Assembly (NCBI GenBank): GCA_016719615.1
Contig: JADJYQ010000001.1
Location: forward strand, 1,028,501 to 1,092,500
DNA: 64,000 nucleotides
DNA from: Saprospiraceae bacterium
GTDB taxonomy: Bacteria > Bacteroidota > Bacteroidia > Chitinophagales > Saprospiraceae
Direction: 5' to 3'
Positions 1 to 8,832 of the stretch are shown here, piece after piece. The notes below the pieces were generated by a model. The model ran no database searches. It saw only the letters and a program-made list of their open reading frames with translations, and was not told the DNA's origin. The stretch's first letter is position 1, and each line of letters opens with the position of its first letter. Made by a program: the position numbers and the translations under genes.

Positions 1-2049
1 TTTGATTATGATTTGCCAGAATCCAAAAACGGAAAAAGTAAATTGTGTTCTGTGTTTGCACCACAAGAAAGAATCACTTATTCCTATCAATATAATTCTT
101 ACAATCAAAACATAAAAAGTACCTTAAAGCTAAAAAATGTACTCTATTCTGAAGCATTCTTCTTCAACCCAAATCAAAGTACTTCGAATATCATATATCC
201 TGATTCTTCAGTAATGTCTTATAGCTATTATCCTAATCAGCAACTTAAAGAAATTTCTATGGCTGATCATGCAAATGGTTTTAAATCTAAGCATTATTTA
301 AACTACCTTCAGTATGATGCAGAAGGCAATCAACTTTCTATTCAATATGGCAATCAGGTTGTTAGAAACGCTGATTATTTGGCATATGGTAAATTAAACC
401 AATATGACATAACGGATGCACAGGGCAAACAAATATTAAACCTCGATTATATTTGGAATGATGCAAATCAACTTGTTTCCATTCAAGATAGTATAAATTC
501 TGATTTTTCGCAGCACTTCTCATATCAGCCAACTGGCAGGTTGGATACTGCAGTAGGCAAATATGGGAAAAATATTTTTACATACGATTTATCTGGCAAT
601 TTGTTGGGTAAAGATTCTATCCAGTTTGCTTACAAAAATTATCAGGTAACGAATGGCATCAAAAATGGGAAGCAAGTATTTACTGCAAAATATGATGTAA
701 AAGGAAATTTGCAACAGCGCTCCAGGATACTAAAAGGAGATTCTTCTGCCCTATCATATGACTATGATGTTTTTAATAGGCTGATAAGGATTCGCCAAAA
801 GAAAGACACATTGTTTATATTTCTTTATAATTACAATGGTCAACGTATCGGCAAAGTCGATGTGCAAAATAAAGAAACGACTCTTTATATTTCGCCTTAT
901 TACGAAATTAGCATGACACCGGATTCTACATATTATACAAAATATGTGGTCTCACCTACAAACATAGTGGCAGCAGTAACACAGGTTAAAAGCAAAAAAT
1001 CGAATTTTAAAAACACAAGAACTACCTACTACCACCAGAATTTTGTAAACACTACTAGTCTTACAACAAATGAACAAGGAAGTTTGTCTACGCAAATTCA
1101 CTATACTCCATTCGGTGAACAATATGCAATAACAGGAACTGGTAAAGTTAGATACACATTCGGTAGTAAGGAATTGGATAAAACTGGTCTGTATTATTTT
1201 AATGCCCGTTATTATGATCCTGTTACGACGCGTTTTATTTCTGCCGACGACAGACCGGGTGGGGGTATGACGCAAACAGATGCCTATAACTATTATGCTT
1301 ATACACTTAATAACCCGATCAAATACTATGATCCCAGCGGACATGATGTGTTATCTGATTTTGCAATCCTTATGGTTATAGGTGTTGAAGTGGGCGCTGA
1401 CATTTTAACAGATGGGGCATTAACTCCGGAAGAAGCAGTTTTGGATGAAGCTGCTTTAGATGCAAAAGGCGCTGAGGAAGTGGGTGGAGATTTTTTGAAA
1501 GCATTAAAAAAGAGCAAAGGGACTGTCGTAAGTGACGAACAACGGGTGAGTATTTATAAAGCAAAGAGAAGTGTTGTTTCTGAAGCCGACTCTGGAGACG
1601 ACAATGCATTTATGCAACGCTATAGTCGTAAGCCATCTGGGGAGTGTGAAATGCTTCGAATGAGCGGTGAGGATAAATTCGGTAATTCTGTCTTTAAAAG
1701 TATTGGAGGATTTCCGGATGAGGATGTTGAATCACTTTCAAAGAAAGCATTAAAAAGGAGCTTAAAAAATGATAACATTGTGAATTTTACTTTATCGTTT
1801 GATAAATATGAATTGAAACTGGGTGATGATGATTTAATACACTCTACGATTGCTGGTCAAGGTCGCGATGTATATAGTGCAGGAAAAATACAAATCAAAA
1901 AAGGAAACTTACTGGTTTATCCTCATAGTGGGCATTATAAGGCGGATGCAACTGCAATAAAAATGACGGATCCCATGTGGAGGATGCTAAAAGAACAAAA
2001 GGGACTTAAGTTTAGGAAAATAAAATATATGGACAGTCAAATTTATTAA
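1..2049 (+). CDS. RHS/YD-repeat protein with toxin-like C-terminal tip (5' end outside window)
   Basis: The frame is already open at base 1, so only the last 682 residues are present. Residues 1-370 carry degenerate YD repeats such as FTYDLSGNLLG. The RHS core follows with GLYYFNARYYDPVTTRF and ends at YDPSGHD, near residue 450. RHS proteins build a shell that encloses a variable C-terminal effector, and here about 230 residues follow the core. That tip starts with a hydrophobic stretch (DFAILMVIGVEVGADIL), continues with an acidic linker, and ends with a compact region containing LVYPHSGHYKADATAI. SGHY(K/R)-type motifs preceded by a conserved HS are common in tips of polymorphic toxins, but I cannot assign an activity. 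No same-strand immunity gene follows; the next gene is on the other strand. The RHS call is secure; toxin function is inference. Confidence 0.88.
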   Translation, partial: FDYDLPESKNGKSKLCSVFAPQERITYSYQYNSYNQNIKSTLKLKNVLYSEAFFFNPNQSTSNIIYPDSSVMSYSYYPNQQLKEISMADHANGFKSKHYLNYLQYDAEGNQLSIQYGNQVVRNADYLAYGKLNQYDITDAQGKQILNLDYIWNDANQLVSIQDSINSDFSQHFSYQPTGRLDTAVGKYGKNIFTYDLSGNLLGKDSIQFAYKNYQVTNGIKNGKQVFTAKYDVKGNLQQRSRILKGDSSALSYDYDVFNRLIRIRQKKDTLFIFLYNYNGQRIGKVDVQNKETTLYISPYYEISMTPDSTYYTKYVVSPTNIVAAVTQVKSKKSNFKNTRTTYYHQNFVNTTSLTTNEQGSLSTQIHYTPFGEQYAITGTGKVRYTFGSKELDKTGLYYFNARYYDPVTTRFISADDRPGGGMTQTDAYNYYAYTLNNPIKYYDPSGHDVLSDFAILMVIGVEVGADILTDGALTPEEAVLDEAALDAKGAEEVGGDFLKALKKSKGTVVSDEQRVSIYKAKRSVVSEADSGDDNAFMQRYSRKPSGECEMLRMSGEDKFGNSVFKSIGGFPDEDVESLSKKALKRSLKNDNIVNFTLSFDKYELKLGDDDLIHSTIAGQGRDVYSAGKIQIKKGNLLVYPHSGHYKADATAIKMTDPMWRMLKEQKGLKFRKIKYMDSQIY

Positions 2050-2382
2050 TATTGGAAAATGTTCTCGCTTGTTTTTTGATTAATATTTAGTAATTGTAGG
2101 TTATACTTTCAATTAACGACGTATGTAATCCAATTTCAACAAAAATGGAAGTCGAACTAATATGAGTAATATTAGATGAGGAACTTCCTGGGAGATTGTA
2201 TAAGGAATATGTTTTAGGTATTTACTGAATGAAAATGCAATTTGTTAATGTTAATTTTTGTGATCGAAAAGCTTTAGTTGGTAAAGTTGTTAATACTTTC
2301 AACTTAGCTTGGGAAAAATTTATTCAATAATTTATTCACCAACGTGTTGTTCGCTTACATTTTGTGTTGGCGTAGTAAAATT
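2050..2382. other. gene-free stretch, nothing recognised
   Basis: This 333-bp AT-rich spacer separates the RHS gene from a gene on the opposite strand. I found no open frame of convincing size, no hairpin with a T-tract and no copy of the dispersed repeats. An immunity gene for the RHS tip would be expected here and is not visible. Confidence 0.5.
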
Positions 2383-2889
2383 TTATTTCAACATACCCAA
2401 TTGGGCCAATAGCGATCCGGAATCCTGGTAATTATGTATGCTTACAATCTTTCCATTTTCTATCCGATGTGTTTCACTCACATATAATGTGACGATTTTG
2501 CCGGTAGCAGGTAAAGTATCGCCTGGTATTATGAATGGCCCGGTATGTGTACCAATCGCTTCAAACTCTAGGGCTACATTGCCCTTATTATCTTCAAAAA
2601 CATTTGTGTGCTTAATAATCATATCCGGAAATGCTGTTTTGAAACCCGTCATAAAATTTCTAAATTCTGCCTTACCGTTAAATGTTTGTCCAGAGGCATA
2701 ATTGATGACTTGAATATTGTCTCCTACCAAAATGGCTACACTATCGAACTTATTTTCACTAAATAACAAATGGGCTTTTTTGCTGATAGCTGAATTATCG
2801 ATTATTGCGCTTGTTTGTGGAGTCTGTTGCGTACAAGCTATTGCTGTAATTGCATAAACCAAAGTTGGAAGTAAATGTATGTTTTTCAT
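2383..2889 (-). CDS. SnoaL/NTF2-like lipoprotein (ester cyclase family)
   Basis: The product is 168 aa. It begins with a lipoprotein-type signal (MKNIHLLPTLVYAITAIAC, Cys19), so it is probably anchored in the periplasm or outer membrane. The rest is one NTF2/SnoaL-like cone domain, with AEFRNFMTGFKTAFPDM and the ester-cyclase-like stretch EAIGTHTGPFIIPG. The same G-T-x-T-G motif recurs three times in the larger protein encoded just upstream on the same strand. A strong hairpin at 2917-2942 lies between the two genes. Family members bind or isomerise small hydrophobic molecules, or are non-enzymatic binding modules. The substrate cannot be told from sequence. Confidence 0.75.
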   Translation of the reverse strand: MKNIHLLPTLVYAITAIACTQQTPQTSAIIDNSAISKKAHLLFSENKFDSVAILVGDNIQVINYASGQTFNGKAEFRNFMTGFKTAFPDMIIKHTNVFEDNKGNVALEFEAIGTHTGPFIIPGDTLPATGKIVTLYVSETHRIENGKIVSIHNYQDSGSLLAQLGMLK

Positions 2890-2916
2890 ATGATGTTGAT
2901 TAAAATATTTTAAAAT

Positions 2917-2942
2917 CGTGGCACGACTTTCGAAGTGCCACG
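2917..2942 (-). terminator. intercistronic hairpin, probable terminator or attenuator
   Basis: Perfect 8-bp arms CGTGGCAC (2917-2924) and GTGCCACG (2935-2942) enclose a 10-nt loop. Read on the minus strand, the hairpin is followed by an A/T-rich tract (ATTTTAAAATATTTT). It sits between the stop of the three-domain NTF2 gene and the start of the NTF2 lipoprotein gene, so it may stop transcription partially or protect the upstream message. Confidence 0.55.
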
Positions 2943-2957
2943 TACATTTCTTGAATA

Positions 2958-4281
2958 TTATTTTTTTGCTTTAACCGTGCTCATTTTTTGTTCACCTTTT
3001 AATTGAGCGAGCATTGTAGCGGCATCGAGCTCTACCCATGCCTCAGTTACTTTTCCAGCATCATTAAATTTATACACACCTAATGCGGAAACTTTAATTT
3101 TATTTCCACTCGCAGGATTGCCCATGAACATGCCTGTATTTGTTCCAGTCAACCAACCTTGTACGCTAACTGCACCATTGCCGGACGCAACAACTGTTAA
3201 ACTGCGTTTCACATCTGGAAATCCTGATTTAAATCCTGTCACTCGTTTTTTTAACTCGTCGTTGGAGTTCGCTATCCCATTGAAATAATGTTTGGCGTCC
3301 GGTGCAAAATAGGATACTAACTTTTCGGTATCACCGGCATCTGCTGCAGCCATAATCCCAAGAGCAGCAGCTTCTGCGGCCATATTCGAAGGATCGAGTT
3401 TATCCATGATTCCGACAGCGTACAAAATTCCATTTGGATTCACTGATTTATGAGAAATGCAAAGTCCCTGATCATTCAATTCCACAATATCCATATCTTC
3501 CACCATCGCTTTTTTACCGGTATGAGGAATACCCATAAAACTTCCGGTATTGGTACCTGACACATTCATGGAGGTAGTATTTGTTTTTGCCTGCAGGAAT
3601 AATTTCTTTGATGTCAAACTTCGTATCTGGAAATGCCGTTAAAAAAGATTTGTAAGCTTCAACAGCATTCCATACACCTTTGATCGGTTCGGGACTCAAG
3701 CCGAGTTCCATGAATTCCGGAGTGCACACACTGGCAAAACTTTTATAATCTTTCTTTTCCAGTGAAGCATAGGCCTTGCGAATATTGGCTTCCGCTTTTG
3801 CATGTGGATTGATACCTGCCATCAACTGTCCCTCAAATGACTTCATGTCGAATTTCGTGTCCAACATTTTAATTTTGCCTTTTCCATCGAGAAGAAATAG
3901 GGTAGTGAAGGCAAGACTAACTTTATTGCCAGTGGCTGGATTTCCCATGTTTGGACCTGTGTTGGTGGCTTTAAATATACCACTCACTACGACCTTGTTT
4001 CCATCGGCAAACCAATCTGAAATTTCGTGTTTCATACCTGGAAATGCGGTATTGAAATTTTCACCCACAGCTCGCCAGCTTTTTTTGTCAAAAGTTACAG
4101 GAGCAAAGGCTGCAGTCGCCTTAAAATCTTCTGTTAGTAAGGAAGCTGTAGCATCCAGGTCCCCTGCATCTAACCAATTAAAATAATGGGTAACAATTTG
4201 TTCGGCTCTTTTTTCCTGACTGATTATTGTGACGCTTGCAAAGAGTACAACAAACGCCGAAAGTAAAATTGTCTTTTTCAT
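2958..4281 (-). CDS. secreted protein with three NTF2/SnoaL-like domains, frame broken by one base
   Basis: Two overlapping minus-strand frames form one gene once a single base is removed from the T5 run at 3584-3588 (A5 on the coding strand). The restored product is about 440 aa. It has a cleavable signal (MKKTILLSAFVVLFASVTII) and three NTF2-like domains at roughly 25-155, 160-295 and 300-430. Each domain carries the same signature: KATNTGPNMGNPATGNK, SGTNTGSFMGIPHTGKK and TGTNTGMFMGNPASGNK. The signature straddling the break lines up only after the correction, which is why I treat it as one gene. The start is the ATG at 4281; upstream extension lacks a signal sequence. It is divergent from the sigma-factor gene, suggesting it could be a target. 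Substrate is unknown. Confidence 0.8.
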
Positions 4282-4466
4282 GTGTTTAAGATTTATTTTG
4301 TTTTTAAATTTGATTGAATTGCCTTGACGATTTTGAAAACGGATTTCTTTTATCGTCAATTCGGAAACATTTACGACTGGTTTTGATATTTGGATTTAGA
4401 TCGGTGAAAAAATTTCTAAAAAAGTTTCTGCCGACAGTTAAATTTGAAGTCAGTTAATAAACATAA

Positions 4467-5021
4467 TTGGAGGTTTTAGCTTCGAAATATATAGCCGAGT
4501 GCGAATTCGTTGAGCGTCTGAAAAGGGCTGAGCATTCGGCTTACAGCGAATTGTATGACCGTTACGGACAAGCCATTTATAAGGTCATTTTTGAAATTGC
4601 CAAATCAGAACCGGACACTGAAAATTTAGTGCAGGATACTTTTGTAAAAATCTGGCGCAATATTCAACTTTATGAGCCTACTAAAGGGAGACTTTTTACC
4701 TGGTTGGTCATTATAGCCCGTCGCGTAGCGCTGGATTTTGTGCGATCCAATTATTTTTTGGAGAAAAGGAAGATCCAAAATGAAGAATCCGCCGTAGCTG
4801 TTGCAGGCCCGGCCCCTGAAATGCAGCGGCTTGATTATCTTGGCTTGGAAAAGGAACTTGATAAATTAGACTCGCATTTAAAGCAAATGATAGATTATCA
4901 GTATTTTAGAGGATATACCATGCAGGAAATAGCAGACGAAACCGGCCTTCCTTTGGGTACCGTAAAAACCCGCACCCGGACCGCATTGCTTATTTTGAGA
5001 AAAAATTTGAAAAATGTTTGA
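4467..5021 (+). CDS. ECF-type RNA polymerase sigma factor
   Basis: The protein is 184 aa. Region 2 is at about 20-90, with SAYSELYDRYGQAIYKVIFE and the core-binding/-10 region VQDTFVKIWRNIQLYEP then GRLFTWLVIIARRVALDFVR. Region 4 is at about 130-180, with the helix-turn-helix YTMQEIADETGLPLGTVKTR. This is the usual length and order for extracytoplasmic-function sigma factors. An in-frame TAA lies directly upstream and there is no ATG before region 2, so the TTG at 4467 is the probable start. The next gene begins 8 bp before its stop, so the pair is translationally coupled to an anti-sigma factor. It probably reads stress regulated by that partner and may drive the divergent NTF2 gene. Confidence 0.93.
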   Translation: MEVLASKYIAECEFVERLKRAEHSAYSELYDRYGQAIYKVIFEIAKSEPDTENLVQDTFVKIWRNIQLYEPTKGRLFTWLVIIARRVALDFVRSNYFLEKRKIQNEESAVAVAGPAPEMQRLDYLGLEKELDKLDSHLKQMIDYQYFRGYTMQEIADETGLPLGTVKTRTRTALLILRKNLKNV

Positions 5022-5625
5022 ACTCCATCAATATATATCGTCCGGCGTCATTGAATCTTATTGTTTGGGAAATTTGCCTGAAGATGAAGCCCGCGAACTC
5101 CTTGATCTGGCATCCCGATACCCCGAAATTCAAATGGAGATCGATGAAACCTTAGCAGCTCTGAAAAATTACCGGCAGGACCTTTCTGCTTCGAAAGATT
5201 TGAAATCCCGTACACTACATTTTTTAGAGCCTTTTCTTGCCAAAGAAACGATTGATCTGAAAAATCCACCATTCATTACCAGGCATAGCGATGCCTTTGC
5301 ATGGAAAGAGGCATTAGTGGAGTTGCAACCGGAATATCGTGAGGATGATTTTGCCATTCACTCATTAAAAGCAACAGCGGATGTTGAAATGAATTTAGTT
5401 TGGCTATATGGCGAGTTGGTAGAAGACCAACATCCCGAAGAGGATTTCACAGAAAGTTTTCTCATCATTGAAGGCGCATGTGAATGTGACTTTGAAGGAC
5501 AGATTGTGCGTTTTAGCGCCGGAGATTATTTTGATGTTCCCATTGGCGTTAAACATGTGATCAAAAATATAACCAAAAATTCTGGCTTCGTCAAAGGTAT
5601 CGTTCAACGCAGAAAAGCTGCCTGA
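5014..5625 (+). CDS. cupin-domain anti-sigma factor
   Basis: The product is 203 aa and overlaps the sigma gene by 8 bp. The N-terminus (ISSGVIESYCLGNLPEDEA, residues 8-26) resembles the RskA/ChrR-type sigma-binding helix bundle, but the HxxxCxxC zinc site of zinc-dependent anti-sigma factors is absent. There is no membrane segment, so it should be cytoplasmic. Residues 110-200 form a cupin: FLIIEGACECDFEGQIVRF, then FSAGDYFDVPIGVKHVIKN. ChrR of Rhodobacter has the same two-part plan, and its cupin senses singlet oxygen. By analogy this one may sense an oxidant or small ligand through the cupin. The signal itself is not deducible. Confidence 0.82.
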   Translation: MFELHQYISSGVIESYCLGNLPEDEARELLDLASRYPEIQMEIDETLAALKNYRQDLSASKDLKSRTLHFLEPFLAKETIDLKNPPFITRHSDAFAWKEALVELQPEYREDDFAIHSLKATADVEMNLVWLYGELVEDQHPEEDFTESFLIIEGACECDFEGQIVRFSAGDYFDVPIGVKHVIKNITKNSGFVKGIVQRRKAA

Positions 5626-5671
5626 AATTGGAAGAATTTTGGAGCATATACAAATTTAAGTCTTACTATGT

Positions 5672-6031
5672 ATGAATACCAGAAATAACGAACGCGTTTT
5701 TAAAATGATTTTTGCTAATGTATATCCTTTGTACCTTCAAAAGGCAGAAAAAAAGGGGCGGACTAAAGAAGAGGTAGATGAAATTATTTATTGGCTCACA
5801 GGATATAATGAACAAAGCTTTCAGCAACAGCTCGATATTAAATGCAATTTTGAAAACTTTTTTACTGAAGCTCCCCGGCTGAATCCCAATGTATCAAAAA
5901 TTACGGGTCTCATTTGTGGTTATCGCGTCGAAGATATCGAAGATCCGCTCATGCAAAAGATTCGGTATTTGGATAAATTGATTGATGAATTGGCCAAAGG
6001 GAAATCAATGGAAAAGATTTTGAGGAAATAA
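5672..6031 (+). CDS. DUF2200 family protein
   Basis: The product is 119 aa, the usual size of the DUF2200 family, and similar over its whole length. Diagnostic stretches are FANVYPLYLQKAEKKGRTKE, VDEIIYWLTGYNEQSFQQQL and EDIEDPLMQKIRYLDKLIDE. No enzymatic motif, signal or membrane segment is visible, so it is a small cytoplasmic protein. The family is widespread in bacteria, often near DNA-3-methyladenine glycosylase or stress genes, but has no established role. It lies 46 bp after the anti-sigma gene on the same strand and could be in that operon. Confidence 0.9.
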   Translation: MNTRNNERVFKMIFANVYPLYLQKAEKKGRTKEEVDEIIYWLTGYNEQSFQQQLDIKCNFENFFTEAPRLNPNVSKITGLICGYRVEDIEDPLMQKIRYLDKLIDELAKGKSMEKILRK

Positions 6032-6148
6032 GTGAAAATTAAATTGGGATCTCATGGTGTTTCAAGCCTAACTTAGAATAATTGATTATTTTTGCTTTGG
6101 TAGGTTGGCAATAATTTTTAATCAATTCATCCTAATTCTTTTTAAACA

Positions 6149-6742
6149 ATGAAATACCTGACGATCGTTGCATTCACTTTGTGCATTTCCTGCTCTGAAA
6201 TGGGCAAAAAAGAGTCATCCTCAATAAGTAGAGATGCAAATTCTTTAAGTAATGGAAATATTCAAACCGATTCTTTTAATTTAAAATTCAGTTTTCTCAG
6301 AAATTTACCCGTCAGAAATACACCATTCCGGGATTCTACGAATTTTGATAATTTCAGGTTCAGCGCACTTCTCTCCCAGGAACAATTATATCGATTTAAC
6401 TTAGCTGCTATAGTGAGCCCATATGATCTCAAAGATATAAGGTCTTCTGAAATGCGTTACCGGATACCGCTGTCTGAGCAATTTGTAACGGTCGTGTTTA
6501 CAACACAAGTCGGAGAGCATGAGCTTAGGACGGATCTCGCTAATTTTGATCACAATTTTCGCTTGATCGATTTCAAAACCATCGCCTACGACGATATAGC
6601 AGAAGGGTGTATACAGAAAGCAGCCTTGATTTCAAAAGATAAAATCATCATTTATGAAGCAAATTATTGTGATGCGGATACCGCAATTTTGGAAAAGAAT
6701 TGGATCTTAGATGGGGCAGGAATGGTGATTTTGGCAAAATAA
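6149..6742 (+). CDS. hypothetical lipoprotein
   Basis: The product is 197 aa. The N-terminus MKYLTIVAFTLCISC is a short lipoprotein signal with the modified cysteine at residue 15, followed by a Ser/Asn-rich linker to about residue 45. The remainder is predicted mixed alpha/beta, with FATTQVGEHEL-like hydrophobic alternation and a pair of cysteines (Cys151, Cys171 region) that could be disulfide-bonded outside the cytoplasm. I do not recognise the family. It is the first of four consecutive plus-strand genes for small exported proteins (6149-8704). Confidence 0.6.
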   Translation: MKYLTIVAFTLCISCSEMGKKESSSISRDANSLSNGNIQTDSFNLKFSFLRNLPVRNTPFRDSTNFDNFRFSALLSQEQLYRFNLAAIVSPYDLKDIRSSEMRYRIPLSEQFVTVVFTTQVGEHELRTDLANFDHNFRLIDFKTIAYDDIAEGCIQKAALISKDKIIIYEANYCDADTAILEKNWILDGAGMVILAK

Positions 6743-6815
6743 TTATTTTATAAAACTAGAAATTTTATTTCTGATAATTATAATTTCTATATTGATATAA
6801 GAAATATTTAGGTGC

Positions 6816-7736
6816 ATGTTGAAGAAATTTATATTCAATTTCATTTTAGTCATTTCAACTTATGGCAATACATATGCTCAGGAGTTTGCCTCAAATGATT
6901 CTAAATGGGTTTACAATCATCGGGGTTTTTGGTCATATGGAATAAGTCAGGTACAATTTGATAGAGATACATTTATAAACGGCAGACTTACAAAAATATT
7001 CAAAAAAGAACTAACCCTGCAATCGAGAATGGGTGGTTCAGCTTCGACATGGCAAATGAATCCGGTGTATTTGCAATCGGATAATGGAGTTGTTTTGTAT
7101 TCTGAAGATGCAATTCAATTCGATACTTTATATAATTTTATTGCTAAGATTGGCACTGAATGGTCTATTGTAAATAGGAATATAGGGTCAAGAGATACCT
7201 TGCTAATTTCGATACTTGATACTTTCGAAACCATGATTTCAGGCCAAAAAGTTTCAGGTCAAATAGCTAGATACAAATTCAATAATTTTGGAAATCGCAT
7301 TGATACAGTTCTAAAAAACGTAGGGGCTTTACAGCATTATATATTACCCTTTGATGAATTGGAAGTCGCAGTAGATGGGGGAGAAGGTGGTATTTTACGT
7401 TGTTTTTATAATGATATATTTGGAGCGAAAGCATTTAATACTGGAAATCCGGAAATTGGATACGAATATGATTGTTCCAAGATCACAAATGTTAATAGTG
7501 AGAAGTTCGTTACCAGGAATGAAGATTTTGATTTATCCATCCGTGATGAAACGCTTTTTATTGACAATAAAAGAACGAAATTAGCATTTGTGGACCTTTT
7601 TGACGGCACCGGAAAAAGCTTACATCAACAGAAATTAGCATCAGGCTTAAACCAAATCGACTTAAAAAAATTACCTTTTGGGATTTTGTTCGTATTGATA
7701 GATCATTCATATTTAAGTAAGGTTTTTAAAATATAA
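6816..7736 (+). CDS. secreted protein with T9SS-like C-terminal domain
   Basis: The product is 306 aa. It has a cleavable signal (MLKKFIFNFILVISTYGNTYA, about 1-21). The central part, residues 25-215, has no recognised domain. The last 75 residues look like a type A T9SS sorting domain: a short beta-rich segment with LAFVDLFDGTGKSLHQQKL, then LPFGILFVLIDHSYLSKVFK at the end. Such domains direct passage through the outer membrane by the Por machinery. Proteins of this shape are common in Bacteroidota and usually have no known activity. Confidence 0.65.
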   Translation: MLKKFIFNFILVISTYGNTYAQEFASNDSKWVYNHRGFWSYGISQVQFDRDTFINGRLTKIFKKELTLQSRMGGSASTWQMNPVYLQSDNGVVLYSEDAIQFDTLYNFIAKIGTEWSIVNRNIGSRDTLLISILDTFETMISGQKVSGQIARYKFNNFGNRIDTVLKNVGALQHYILPFDELEVAVDGGEGGILRCFYNDIFGAKAFNTGNPEIGYEYDCSKITNVNSEKFVTRNEDFDLSIRDETLFIDNKRTKLAFVDLFDGTGKSLHQQKLASGLNQIDLKKLPFGILFVLIDHSYLSKVFKI

Positions 7737-7792
7737 AATATCATTTTTGGTAATTGATTTTTACTAAAAGCAAGATAAATTAAGAAATCAAA

Positions 7793-8266
7793 ATGAAAAT
7801 AATTTTAATTTACCTATGTATAATTTTCTCTATGGCATGTAAGGACAATGTAGACATGATGTTATATAAGAAATTTGAACTGAAAAGTATTCAAAGTATT
7901 ATCAGAGAAGCAAATCTCATTTATGGAAAACGATTCGAAACCGGCGATCGGACATGGTACTTTGAAAGATATTGCAAAGATGCATGCGCTATGCCGGAAG
8001 GTATGGAATCTGTTTGCGGCATTGATTCCATCATACAATATTATTACAATGACGGAAAAAATAAAGACTTCAAAATTGTGATCAGCGAAAAAGAAATTTA
8101 CGGGGTTCAAGATCTGGTCGTGGAAGAAGGCATTTACGATTTTCCGGATGGAAATGGAGGGAGCTTTGATAAAGGAAAATTTATTGCGATTTGGAAAACT
8201 GAGGATGGCCATTGGAAGATTTATAGAGAAATCTGGAATAGTAATTTGAAACATCCTGCTAACTAA
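7793..8266 (+). CDS. lipoprotein with DUF4440/NTF2-like domain
   Basis: The product is 157 aa. The signal MKIILIYLCIIFSMAC gives a lipidated cysteine at 16. Residues 30-150 fit the NTF2-like fold of DUF4440/SnoaL-3 proteins, ending in the recognisable stretch GKFIAIWKTEDGHWKIYREI followed by WNSN. A cluster of cysteines in the middle (YCKDACAMPEG and SVCG) is unlike most family members and suggests disulfides in the periplasm. Function is unknown; this is the third separate NTF2-type gene in the first 8 kb. Confidence 0.72.
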   Translation: MKIILIYLCIIFSMACKDNVDMMLYKKFELKSIQSIIREANLIYGKRFETGDRTWYFERYCKDACAMPEGMESVCGIDSIIQYYYNDGKNKDFKIVISEKEIYGVQDLVVEEGIYDFPDGNGGSFDKGKFIAIWKTEDGHWKIYREIWNSNLKHPAN

Positions 8267-8278
8267 TCATTGTAGTAT

Positions 8279-8704
8279 ATGTTTGCTGACTGTAAATGGG
8301 TATTCTTTGGAAAATATGTAAAATGGGCATTGACACTTCTTGTGGCTTCATGGATGGCCTGTGATAATAATGCATTGGATGAACGCGATGCTTATGTTGG
8401 AAAATATTCCGGGATCAAAGTTGTGACTGCATGGGGCGGACATGGAATTCCAGAATTCTCTTATGATACCAGTATAGTGAAAGTTTTTTTATTGAAAGCC
8501 AAACAAGATTCTATCGTAAGTTTGTTTTTTGATTCAATTGTATTGGAAAATGCATATTTGTTTAAATTGGAGAATAGCACTTTTAGTTCTATTAAAATTG
8601 GGCATCGACCGAAATTGGTTTCTCACGACGATAGCCTGTATTATTATTATCAACCAGGCCTGGGGCCTGCATGGATTGAATGTTTTGTTAAAAAGGATTT
8701 ATAA
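8279..8704 (+). CDS. hypothetical small lipoprotein
   Basis: The product is 141 aa and starts 12 bp after the preceding stop, so it is probably co-transcribed. A hydrophobic segment (WALTLLVASWMAC) ends in a candidate lipobox cysteine at residue 28; the first 15 residues form a longer than usual n-region, so the true start could be internal. The mature part is beta-rich with no motif I recognise. It is most likely a periplasmic lipoprotein. Confidence 0.55.
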   Translation: MFADCKWVFFGKYVKWALTLLVASWMACDNNALDERDAYVGKYSGIKVVTAWGGHGIPEFSYDTSIVKVFLLKAKQDSIVSLFFDSIVLENAYLFKLENSTFSSIKIGHRPKLVSHDDSLYYYYQPGLGPAWIECFVKKDL

Positions 8705-8770
8705 TTATAAAGAGTATTTTTGAATTCCAGTCAACAGCCGGATAATTCACCTAGGATTACGCTAGTGAAT

Positions 8771-8806
8771 TAATCTGCGTGTAATCTGCGAAATCCGCGG
8801 GAAACG
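8771..8806. repeat. CGCAGATT-type dispersed repeat, short copy
   Basis: This intergenic segment contains AATCTGCGTGTAATCTGCG followed by AAATCCGCGGGAAACG. The same vocabulary (TCTGCG, CCGCGGGAAAC) recurs at 16798-16878, 45399-45470 and 54879-54912. It is one copy of a dispersed short repeat family, here without the closing inverted arm. Confidence 0.6.
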
Positions 8807-8832
8807 AAACTGCACGCGAATAAAATTCTAAT

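Noticed and set aside
952..1344. Minus-strand frame opposite the RHS gene
   Set aside because: It lies within the RHS core in antisense and has a cysteine/isoleucine-rich composition typical of a shadow frame.
3575..3600. Programmed frameshift at the A5 run (AAAAAC) of the NTF2 gene
   Set aside because: The coding-strand context is C-AAA-AAC, so the first three bases are not identical as a -1 slippery heptamer needs, and the required shift is +1. Similar breaks occur in unrelated genes, so an error is simpler.
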